From Archivesica marissinica (lineage: Eukaryota; Mollusca; Bivalvia; Venerida; Vesicomyidae), in NCBI GenBank assembly GCA_014843695.1, contig JABXNX010000076.1, forward strand, positions 1-64,000: a DNA stretch of 64,000 nt, written 5' to 3'. This document shows, piece by piece, positions 54,735-64,000 of this stretch. The notes under the pieces were generated by a model. That model ran no database searches, was not told the origin of the DNA, and was given only the letters and a program-made list of their open reading frames with translations. The position numbers and the translations under genes were made by a program. Position 1 is the first letter of the stretch, and every line of letters begins with the position of its first letter.

Positions 54735-54975
54735 CCTCCGTGGTCGAGTGCTTAAGGTCTCTGATTTGTATACCACTGTAACCTATCACCACGAGCGGTC
54801 ACAGGTTTGAGACCCGCTCAGATCGTGTCTCTCTATATGAAAACGTTTATTACGGAGGTTGGTGCACCAAGTACTGGTTAACCACTGTAGCCTGCCCATG
54901 AAAGGTGTTGTTAGGTAAATTGCCCGTTGCTCATATGGTTAACCGGTAGCGACGATAAATAAACTTAAAAATGTG
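54735..54975 (+). mobile_element. SINE family 4, full length, unit 2
   Basis: Orthologous to 27,355-27,600; head CGTGGTCGAGTGCTTAAGGT, tail GACGATAAATAAACTTAAA. Confidence 0.75.
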
Positions 54976-56454
54976 TTTTTAAAAATCAATATTTGTTATA
55001 TTTCACATTGGCCGTAATGACAAATAGCGTGACGTCATATTGTATACGGTATACTGAGAAACTCACATCTTTCGCATCAGCGCTAACGAGGAACATGATA
55101 AATGTACACATTTTGAAGCGGCCTCTGTGTACGACTGGTTACGGTCGTTGACATAAAACCATTTCCCCTGATCGCAGTACGAATCCCGCTGGAGTTTTCG
55201 AATTCTTTCATGTAGGACAGATATCCAATAGAACCGACATATCTTAGGTCAAATGACAAACTCTTCAGTTGCTAATGATAAACGTTCCCAGATGCTGTAT
55301 TTTATGCACGGACTGATATTAAAGCGACATTACATCGCAAAAAGCAAATACAATGTATTTTTTCACGTATAAATGCATTGCTACTACAAATTCTTCCGAA
55401 TACATTTGAACACTAACATTCAATCAATAAACAGTGTGTTTGTGATCTACAAACGTTGAACATGGAAAGTAGGATTTCATATAACGATCATCAACGTTCC
55501 TGAATTGACGTGTGTTTTCATCGGAGTCAATACTAAATGCGAGATAATGTCGTTTAACTAAGACTAGTCTATACATATATATGCATAGGCACACATGTGA
55601 GATACAACGGTAAATCTGTAACATAAATCATGTTAATCAGGATACACGAGTTGTATTACGCATGCATGTCGACCCTATTTACATTATTGTGTTATGTCAA
55701 TAAACCGCGTATAAGACGTTTGCTTATTAGTTGAAATACTCAGTATTTGAGGCAAATATTTGGAAAATATTATACCATATAATAGGAAAATACATTCTGT
55801 AGAAATTTGCGTTTTCACTAATGTAATGTCGCTTTAAATGCGTGTAGCCTACACTCTATTCAGCAGATTATTCCTCGTTTTATTTCTAAGTATATAGCGG
55901 ATATTTGTGTTTATTAGTTTATTCACTAAAATAACACACATCTTCTTTTTCTTTTATGATTTCCAATGATTTGAGCTAATATATTATTTTTATCAAATTT
56001 TATTCATTTTAATTGCACAATGATTCACAACCAGATACTCATTTATGTTAGCGTGAACGTCTGTAATAAGAACTATTTCCGGTATAATTTTCAAGTTATT
56101 TTCTGTTTGCTGTCACAATTAAAAAACTACATACACAACAACTTTATTAGAATATATTACTTTATAATTAACTGTTCATGATTGTCAGGAAATCTTTAAC
56201 ATACAAAAGTACATCCAACCGCGGAGGAATACGTAACATCCATCTTTGGGAGGACGCTGTCGAAGCTCAGAGACCAACACTGTAAACATTGAAGGACTTC
56301 AGACAGACACCGATTATCATATCGTGATTGCTAGGTTCTAGTGAATATTCATAGTGTTAGAGGTATTTTTCTATGGTTTGTTCATCTACAAAGTACAATA
56401 CTCTTTAGCTATCTATGTTGTCTGTTGTCGGGGTTACCTCGTCCCTTTGCCCCT
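54976..56454. other. No supported gene
   Basis: Collinear with 27,601-28,960, with extra short segments near 55,350 and 55,625-55,700. Confidence 0.4.
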
Positions 56455-56835
56455 TGTCATGTCATTTACACTGGAAGAAAGGGACGGATATTTATCTGCC
56501 CCAAATCGAGCTATTAACCCCTGGGTAGGGTATCTCCGTCGCAATCATGTTATTCATGCTGAATGCCAAGCGGTATATCTCCCAGAGTCCTATGCGGTTC
56601 AGTTTGAGGAAGAACGGGACGGATATTTATCCTGCCCAACACCAGCTATTATGTTCGTGGCAATCAGGTTATTCATGCTGAATGCCAAGCGGTATATCTC
56701 CCAGAGTCCTATGCGGTTCAGTTTGAGGAAGAACGGGACGGATATTTATCCTGCCCAACACCAGCTATTATGTTCGTGGCAATCAGGTTATTCATGCTGA
56801 CCCCCAAAGCGGTAGATCTCCCAGAGTCCTAGATC
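56455..56835. repeat. Repeat I, unit 2 (about 112-135 bp period)
   Basis: Same family as 28,961. Two shorter units lack the TTAACCCCTGGGTGGGGTA-type stretch and are nearly identical to each other, indicating a recent local duplication. Confidence 0.85.
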
Positions 56836-57770
56836 TATATTGTTCAGTTTGAGGGCTTATTGTTCTCATTTTCCGTGTGACGGCAACAGGTAAGCATCAC
56901 ATAGTGATTATCAACAGAAGCCACAGTCTCATGTTCACCAAAGGCTAGCCAATGATGGAGGTTGAGAACGGAAGTTGACAAGTACACAACATACACAAAA
57001 TCACACTTGCGTATCTGTTGCAGACATAGACATATTTTAGTAAACCGCCATTGCATGTGATTATATTCTGCTAGAATCCATTCATAAATGTTCACATAGA
57101 ACAGACAAAACGACTGGACATATACAAACAATTGGAGCATTTTGGTCATTTACGACACAATTTCCTCATCCTATTGAGACTCAGCTCCATTCCACTAAAA
57201 GTGACAAAACACTAGGTGTTCATCTAACTGATTATGCTAATAAAGTTCTATGGGGTGCGCACTACCCTCTCCCCATAATAAATATGTTCACCATAGGTTT
57301 AATATGCGAAGATACGCTCTTAGACATATCTAGGTTAAACATATTTATTTTCCATCATGTACATGGTTATTTACATTTGAATCGAGGAATTGGACAGAAA
57401 GCTATACAGCTTACGGTTGTCCTCTCCTTGGAGATACACATTTGAATTATTTTTAAAAGGATCTGTTGATGATCTATTCCCATTTGAGGCAATGCCTTAG
57501 TTCATATTAATATTATTATAATTATTACATAACTTAGCTTGTATCCAGTGTAATACAGTGGTATAATATGTTCTTATATGTACACATGTGTAATACAACA
57601 TGGAAGGATTGTGATTAGTTGATAGAATAATTTTATAATTTGTAAATTGACCTTTAAAGTATGCATATTCTATATGAATTGGTACATAACCTTAGTGGTA
57701 AGACAATCTATGATTTAAAAGAAGTCTTGACACAATTATAACTCTGTTTAAAACACAAATAATATATATA
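56836..57770. other. No supported gene
   Basis: Collinear with 29,379-30,290; nothing recognised. Confidence 0.4.
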
Positions 57771-57771
57771 T

Positions 57772-57990
57772 AACGCTGCTTTACGTAGTGAGGTCATGAC
57801 CATTTAATGACGTCATGACAATTTGCGTTGGACTTTGACGCCATGATGAACGGAGCAGCGTTATTTCTTGCACAAATATGATTAAAACCCAATATGGTAA
57901 TGTGATAAAAAGGATCTTACATGCACACATAATTCCAAAACTCGTTTAATCAATTATGGTATGAAGTCACAACGAGTGTAATATCCTATG
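57772..57990. repeat. Palindromic element and MITE remnant, unit 2
   Basis: 57,772-57,866 carries the ATAACGCTGCT and AGCAGCGTTAT arms with one intact TGACGTCA. 57,930-57,990 retains only the right half of the MITE (right end AAGTCACAACGAGTGT). Confidence 0.55.
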
Positions 57991-58267
57991 TGTCTATGAC
58001 AATGACAAAAGTAATTTTAATGAAATAACATCTATCTGATCAAATACTGTTATAATGTAATACACCAAAGGCTCTATGATTAATAAGTAATCAATGTTTC
58101 CAATAGTATAATAATTAAATTTCACATTGGCACAACCATAAATGCTGGAAACATGGGACGAATAATTCTTCTTTTTCTGTCAAGTAAGATTTTTTCAATG
58201 CCTTTTAATCATTCTGAAGTTATAACTAACAAAAATGATTATGCAATTTGTAGTAATTATATACACG

Positions 58268-58462
58268 TGCGGAAGTCGTGGTAGAACAGTGGTAGCGCGT
58301 TCGCTTAAGTTGCGAAAGGCCAGGCGGTCGAGCCCCTCTTGATCCGTTACGATTGTACCTTAGAAAAGGCATTTAAAATCCACGTTGCCTCTTCTGTCTC
58401 CCTCGTGGCGATTTTACAACTTGTTTCGCAATCGTGCTAAATAAATGTGTATAAACTAATTA
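58268..58462 (+). mobile_element. tRNA-derived SINE, family 1, unit 2
   Basis: Head AAGTCGTGGTAGAACAGTGG; tail CTAAATAAATGTGTATAAAC. It carries a different internal deletion from the copy at 30,832. Confidence 0.7.
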
Positions 58463-58639
58463 TATAATTGAGCAGGCATTATATTGCATAAGCATATAGT
58501 ATTTCCTAATTATTTACAGCAAATAACATCAGGATAAAATAAAGGAGAAGAATAACAGATTGTCTTGTGTGTTGGTTTTGGGCGTTTAAAGTCGCACCAA
58601 CTGCTTAAGTATTTCAGCGCCGAGTAAATTCAGAGCATG

Positions 58640-58935
58640 TGCGTACGCATCATCTGATCAGGATCTATGTTGTTTGATATTCGTACTAATGCTTCAGCTC
58701 CACTGTCTGAATAGAAATCAGCATATAGCCTGATCAGACGACACGTTATGTTCTGTCTGATTGGGGTTTTTGCTTTTCGCAAAGTCGCTATTATGCGACA
58801 TTGGCGGTGAAACAGTTAAGTCGTATAACTACAACCAGCTATACTAGTACATGATGGAGGAAGATCCCGGTGCCAGTCCGGACTTGGACGGAATATATGA
58901 GACACCCATGTAGAAACACCTTTATTCTGAAAGCA
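58640..58935. repeat. Dispersed TGATCAG element with 3' extension, unit 2
   Basis: Orthologous to 31,205-31,500. Confidence 0.6.
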
Positions 58936-59824
58936 AGCAGGGTAACATTAACACCATAGTTAGATTCGAAGCAACACTGGTGATGGAGAAGCGATCTGAA
59001 ACCAGCGACATCAACTATTCGCATAAGAAGGGCCCTACATTCCCGAATAAGTGGAATAGCTGAAGAAGCATGTATACCCAACAGAATGTCTAGATTGTAT
59101 GTGGTGTTTTGATGTAATTTGCCAACTACTGAAGGTGGTTCTAAGCTGAACTGTATCATTATTTGATCATATGTCTGAATTTGGGCTAAACTTGTAGTCA
59201 TCTTAGCTATTGGTTTGTTTGACGTTTCTGAAAGCCCTACGTCTACACATTGTTTGATACTTCATACTGATCCACGAATGGTCACAAGGTCGAACAGTAA
59301 TTAACCTTATTTGGAATGTGCACTTTGATAACACTAAACATAGCGATAGTGATTTTCATGTGTAATTGCTTAAATATTGTCTCGTATTTTATTCCCTTGC
59401 TTCTTGAGATTACCTACACCAACGAATGCAGAGTGGTAACAAGGTATCTGATCTTTGTCGCCTACATCTTGTAAGCTAGTGGCATTTGTATTAGAATTCA
59501 ATATAAAGCGAAGTAGAATGTAGAAGTTTAGTGAATCGGCTTGTGCGATATGATCGTGTATGTAGAGTGAGTTGCAAGTTTCATATATGCTAGTTAATAT
59601 TAATGTCTCCAATGGTAACTATAGCGTTAATTCCGATGTCTACATACTATATCGTTAAGTCCGTTGTTCACATAATTGTGCATAGAATCTTCCTTTCTAG
59701 ATTGCTTATATAGAGTTATGGTGGTTGTATTCTCTGGTTGAGAACAATTCATTGAATTCACGGTTAGGCCTCAAACAAAGTACGTTATGTTACAGCGTTT
59801 AAAGTTTATATTCAATGCTTAGTG
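58936..59824. other. No supported gene
   Basis: Collinear with 31,501-32,389. The minus-strand frames are judged non-coding because differences between copies are almost all amino-acid changing. Confidence 0.45.
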
Positions 59825-59905
59825 GTTCTGATTGGGTTTTCTACTTTTTGAAAAGTCACTATTATGCGACATTGGCGGTGAAATAGTTAAATCATATGGC
59901 CACAT
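59825..59905. repeat. 3' part of dispersed TGATCAG element
   Basis: TTCTGATTGGGTTTTCTACT, then GCGACATTGGCGGTGAAATA. It lacks the extension present in unit 1 at 32,475. Confidence 0.55.
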
Positions 59906-59937
59906 ACTAGTACATTAGTATATATGGACAGAACAAG

Positions 59938-60090
59938 TACTATTCTTGGAAAGGAAGATCAAAGAACAGGGTCACTGGAATCTGGGTATTCCTGGACTGT
60001 CAGAGTAGAGAGAAATGGGCGGTTTAAATGCGGGGCAGTACTGCTGGGGAGCAGGAAAGTAATCGCAGTGATTGGATGTATAAACAAAAG
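59938..60090 (+). CDS. Pseudoprotease exon E1, unit 3 (His57 region), intact
   Basis: About 153 nt. The acceptor is probably GAACAAG, but the 5' edge is uncertain; the donor is CAAAAG|GTATAA and it leaves in phase 2. It encodes TILGKEDQRTG (mature N-terminus position, no basic residue before Ile, so no tryptic activation site). SWTVRVERNGRFK follows, then CGAVLLGSRKVIAVIGC, whose Cys42-Cys58 spacing is exact with Gly at His57. No signal peptide is encoded here, so an upstream exon is needed. Confidence 0.7.
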
Positions 60091-60127
60091 GTATAAACGG
60101 ATTACATGTTTGCCTATTATTACATAT

Positions 60128-61168
60128 TTATAGTAAGTAAATGTTCTCCTATAAATATTCTGATAGACGTGTTGGTATCAAGCGTATGTAAGTAAAATGT
60201 CTCTTACAAAGATACAGATAGACGTGTTGTTATCAAGCGTATGTAAGTAAATTGTCTCTTATAAAGATACAGATAGACGTGTTGTCAACAAGCCTATGTA
60301 AGTAAATTGTCTCTTATAAAGATACAGATAGACGTGTTGTCATCAAGCGTATGTAAGTAAATTGTCTCTTATAAAGATACAGATAGACGTGTTGTCATCA
60401 AGCGTATGTAAGTAAATTGTCTCTTATAAAAATGCAGATAGACGCGTTGTTATCAAGCGTATGTAAGTAAATTGTCTCTTATAAATATATTAATAGACTT
60501 GTTGCTATCAAGTGTGAATATAAATAAAATATATATTATAAAGATACAGATAGACCTGTTGCTATTAAGCGTGAGTGTAAATAAAATATCTCTTATAAAG
60601 ATACAGATACACGTGTTGCCATCAATCGTATATGTAGTAGATTGTCTCCTATAAAGATACACGTGTTGCCATCAATCGTATATGTAGTAGAGTGTCTCCT
60701 ATAAATATACACGTGTTGCCATCAATCGTATATGTAGTAGAGTGTCTCCTATAAAGATACACGTGTTGCCATCAATCGTATATGTAGTAGATTGTCTCCT
60801 ATAAAGATACACGTGTTGCCATCAATCGTATGTAAGTAAATTGTCTGTTATAAAGATAAACGTGTGTTGATATCAAGCGTATATGTAGTAGATTGTCTCC
60901 TATAAAGATACACGTGTTGCCATTAATGGTATATGTAGTAAATTGTCTCCTATAAAGATACACGTGTTGCCATCAATCGTATATGTAGTAGATTGTCTCC
61001 TATAAAGATACACGTGTTGCCATCAATCGTATATGTAGTAGATTGTCTCCTATAAAGATACACGTGTTGCCATCAATCGTATGTAAGTAAATTGTCTGTT
61101 ATAAAGATACACGTGTATGTAAGTAAGCTGATTGTCTAAAGATAAAGATAGACATGTTGATATCAATC
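60128..61168. repeat. Minisatellite A, unit 3 (about 20 units)
   Basis: Same two-phase structure as unit 2 but half the length: 55-bp units, the AAATAAAATATATATTATAA block near 60,510, then 50-bp units. Confidence 0.95.
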
Positions 61169-61183
61169 GTATGTACTAAAAGT

Positions 61184-61412
61184 GTCGTGATAGGTCAGGG
61201 CTGGCGCGTTCGATTCAGGTGCTAAAAGCTTGGAGTTCACGCCCAGCTATAATCGTTATGAGTATACCATTAGGCAAGCATTTTACTTCCATATTGCCTC
61301 TTCTGTCCCTCGTGGCGATGGAATCCACTAGGAATTAGGTCTCGCAAGTTATTAATATAAACTATAAAGTGTAGGAACTTGGTTTTGCAAACGAACTAAA
61401 TTAAACTTGTAT
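61184..61412 (+). mobile_element. tRNA-derived SINE, family 1, unit 3
   Basis: Orthologous to 352 and 34,944. Confidence 0.7.
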
Positions 61413-61605
61413 AAACTAAGTATACCGATAGAAGGACATTGACATTAAAAGACACACTTGGCCATATATTAAAAGAAGCACAACGTACCAGTATGTGAAG
61501 GATGTGTTCATTCCTCCGTCATTATCGAGCAAGCCACGTTTTTTGGAATTGGGGTAACTCATACCTCCTTCGTCGGTTATGTGTGCTTATTTTCAACAAT
61601 TTTAG

Positions 61606-61684
61606 AAAACTTGATGAGTACAGCTTGGTGTTCGGATATCTACATGGAGATGTTAAGACAACCGGAATAGCAAGTTTCAGCAAG
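61606..61684 (+). CDS. Pseudoprotease exon E1b, unit 3
   Basis: 79 nt, acceptor TTTTCAACAATTTTAG, donor CAAG|GTGAGG. It encodes EYSLVFGYLHGDV and TGIASFSK. With the last two bases of E1 the junction codon is AGA (Arg), giving INKRKLDEYS. Confidence 0.65.
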
Positions 61685-62290
61685 GTGAGGAAATACATAG
61701 CATATGTATAAATATAACTATATGTGCATTGTGGAATAGGAAGTGTCAGCGAGGTGAGGACATACATAGAATATGTATAACTATATGTGTATTGTGGAAC
61801 AGGAAGTGTCAGCGAGGTGAGGCAATACATAGAATAGGTATAACAATATGTGCCTTGTGGAATAGCAAGTGTCAGCGAGGTGAGGACATACATAGAATAG
61901 GTATAACTATATGTGCAAGTGTCAGCGAGGTGAGGACATACATATAATAGGTATAACTATATGTGCATTGGGGAATAGCAAGTGTCAGCGAGGTGAAGAC
62001 ATACATATAATAGGTATAACTATATGTACATTGGGGTATAGGAAGTGTCAGCGAGGTGAGGACATACATATAATAGGTATAACTATATGTGCATTGTGGA
62101 ATAGCAAATGTCAGCGAGGTGAGGCAATACATAGAATATGTATAAATATAAGTATATGTGCATTGTTGGCAACGAAATACATTTACATACATGTATTAAA
62201 TGTATCCGTGAGGTAAGACAATAATCGCACTGTATGTGCATTGATGGCAACGGCATAGTCAAACATGTGATAGAGGGTACCTCACCTCCA
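61685..62290. repeat. Minisatellite B, unit 3 (63 bp, about 8 units)
   Basis: Shortest of the three B arrays, starting at the E1b donor. Degenerate end units lie at about 62,170-62,290. Confidence 0.95.
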
Positions 62291-62404
62291 TTAAGCAGCC
62301 AGTTTCCAGATTCAGAATAATTATGTTGTTTTATTATACATTTGACCTCTATTAAGCAGCCACCTTTGCTAAGCAGCCCCTTTCTGTGATTTCATTGGCT
62401 TGCT

Positions 62405-62560
62405 GTTTCATTTATATGAAAACGCTGACAGTTTCTTATGGAGGTTGGTGCATAAGTTATGGTTAACCGCTGGAGCCTGCCCAGGAGAGGTGGTGTTAGG
62501 TAAACTGCCAGTGGCTCAAATGGGCAACTGGTAACGATGTTAAATAAACATAAATTTAAA
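62405..62560 (+). mobile_element. SINE family 4, 3' part, unit 3
   Basis: Orthologous to 6,280 and 36,556. Confidence 0.65.
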
Positions 62561-62680
62561 AAAAGGATATAATGATCAATGTCGCTCCATAATTAAAAAG
62601 TTACACTAAGTTGGATATCTGAATTTGTATTATAATCTACATTGCATGTATGATATAATTATTATTTCTGAAACTACAAG

Positions 62681-62837
62681 ACTAAAAATGGCATGATCGC
62701 AATACTTGAACCCAGCACAAAGGTTGTAATTGATGGGATGAATATTCGACGTCTGCCAAGAATGGCCAACAAGAATAAGGATACGAAGTTTTCACAGAAA
62801 ACATGTATCCTAACAGGTTTTAGTAGAGATATGAACG
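62681..62837 (+). CDS. Pseudoprotease exon E2, unit 3
   Basis: 157 nt, acceptor AACTACAAG, donor AACG|GTAAGT (here matching the animal donor consensus best). It encodes TKNGMIAILEPST and CILTGFSRDMN, with Met at Asp102 as in the other units. Confidence 0.65.
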
Positions 62838-64000
62838 GTAAGTTACATGTATATTATCTCCCTTTGTTATTGACGGTAAGCCACATGTATATTAGCTCCC
62901 TTTGTTACTGACGGTAAGCTACATGTATATTAGCTCCCTTTGTTATTGACGTTAAGCTACATGTATAGTATCTCTCTTTGATATTGACGGTAAGCTACAT
63001 GTATATTATCTCCCTTTCATATTGACGGTAAGCTACATGTATACTATCTCCCTTTGTTATTGACGGTAAGCCACATGTATATTATCTCTCTTTGTTATTG
63101 ACGGTAAGCTACATGTATATTATCTCACTTTCATATTGACGGTAAGCCACATGTATATTATCTCCCTTTGTTACTGACGGTAAGCTACATGTATATTATC
63201 TCCCTTTGTTATTGACGGTAAGCTACATGTATATTATCTCTCTTTGTTATTGACGGTAAGTTACATGTATATTATCTCCCTTTCATATTGACGGTAAGCC
63301 ACATGTACATTATCTCCCTTTGTTACTGATGGTAAGCTACATGTATATTATCTCCCTTTGTTATTGACGGTAAGCTACATGTATATTATCTCCCTTTCAT
63401 ATTGACGGTAAGCTACATGTATATTATCTCCCTTTCATATTGACGGTAAGCTACATGTATATTATCTCCCTTTCATATTGACGGTAAGCTACATGTATAT
63501 TATCTCTCTTTGTTATTGACGGTAAGCTACATGTATATTATCTCCCTTTGTTACTGACGGTAAGCAACATGTATATTATCTCCCTTTCATATTGACGGTA
63601 AGCTGCATGTATATTATCTCCCTTTCATATTGACGGTAAGCTACATGTATACTATCTCCCTTTGTTATTGACGGTAAGCCACATGTATAGTATCTCTCTT
63701 TGTTATTGACGGTAAGCTACATGTATATTATCTCCCTTTGTTACTGACGGTAAGCTACATGTATATTATCTCCCTTTGTTATTGACGGTAAGCTGCATGT
63801 ATATTATCTCTCTTTGTTATTGACGGTAAGCTATATGTATATTATCTCCCTTTGTTACTGACGGTAAGCTACATGTATATTATCTCCCTTTGTTATTGAC
63901 GGTAAGCTACATGTATATTATCTCCCTTTCAAATTGACGGTAAGCTACATGTATATTATCTCACTTTCATATTGACGGTAAGCTACATGTATATTATCTC
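62838..64000. repeat. Minisatellite D, unit 3 (38 bp, at least 30 units, cut by window end)
   Basis: Begins at the E2 donor and is still running at the window end. TTTGTTATT-type and TTTCATATT-type units are interspersed. Confidence 0.95.

Larger units (their letters stand above)
32559..59923 (+). repeat. Segmental duplication unit 2
   Basis: Second complete unit, carrying the same gene and repeat order as unit 1. It contains a 1,000-N gap, lacks about 2 kb found in unit 1 between exons E2 and E3, and has its own 67-bp and 71/59-bp arrays. Its pseudoprotease gene carries nonsense codons; its lectin gene is intact. Confidence 0.9.
59938..62837 (+). other. Pseudoprotease-LDLa gene, unit 3 (continues past window)
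   Basis: Exons E1, E1b and E2 in order, all open, with consistent phases (2, 0, 1). E3 onward lies beyond the window. This copy shows the E1 frame without the nonsense codon of unit 2. Confidence 0.65.
59924..64000 (+). repeat. Segmental duplication unit 3 (right end cut by window)
   Basis: Start of a third unit: exon E1, the 50-55 bp array, a SINE, exon E1b, the 63-bp array, exon E2 and the 38-bp array, in the same order as units 1 and 2. It runs off the window, so the cluster has more than two copies. Confidence 0.9.

Overview
The window is eukaryotic, not prokaryotic. It is AT-rich, has many short exons bounded by GT/AG splice signals, is dense in tRNA-derived SINEs and carries large minisatellite arrays. 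The domain repertoire (secreted C-type lectin with a TSP1-like module, LDL-receptor class A exons, trypsin-fold exons) and the repeat style fit a mollusc, most likely a bivalve. The taxon is inference; no marker gene is present.

Layout: the window is a head-to-tail segmental duplication. One full unit (about 1-32,560), a second (about 32,560-59,900) and the start of a third (about 59,900-64,000) follow one another at roughly 27 kb. Corresponding non-satellite sequence looks about 95% identical by eye. Units differ mainly in the size of minisatellite arrays, in SINE and other insertions, and in a 1,000-N assembly gap (51,195-52,194) in unit 2.

Each unit carries two gene types on the plus strand. 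(1) A split gene assembled here from small exons whose splice phases all agree: E1, E1b, E2, E3 and E4 encode a chymotrypsin-fold domain with the expected cysteine spacing, but the His57, Asp102 and Ser195 positions are Gly, Met and Arg. It is therefore a serine protease homolog (pseudoprotease). It is followed by an array of symmetric phase-1, 108-nt LDLa exons and a terminal LDLa exon with a stop. Unit 1 has E1b to the end (772-15,401), unit 2 has E1 to the end (32,603-43,815) but with nonsense codons in E1 and in the terminal exon, and unit 3 has E1, E1b and E2 before the window ends. (2) A single-exon 252-residue secreted TSP1-like plus C-type lectin protein (25,883-26,641 and 53,257-54,015).

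The minisatellites are not randomly placed. Most introns of the pseudoprotease gene hold their own array. The 63-bp array is built from the 3' end of exon E1b plus its splice donor and intron start, and the 38-bp array begins exactly at the donor of E2, so each unit repeats a donor-like site. Long open frames across the 63-bp array are artefacts of a repeat length divisible by three.

The best candidate for something new is the locus as a whole: a tandemly amplified pair of secreted recognition-type proteins (dead-protease/LDLa and TSP1/lectin). Between the two lectin copies, divergence is concentrated in about 45 bp encoding the presumed ligand-binding hairpin. A role in immunity or other extracellular recognition is inference.
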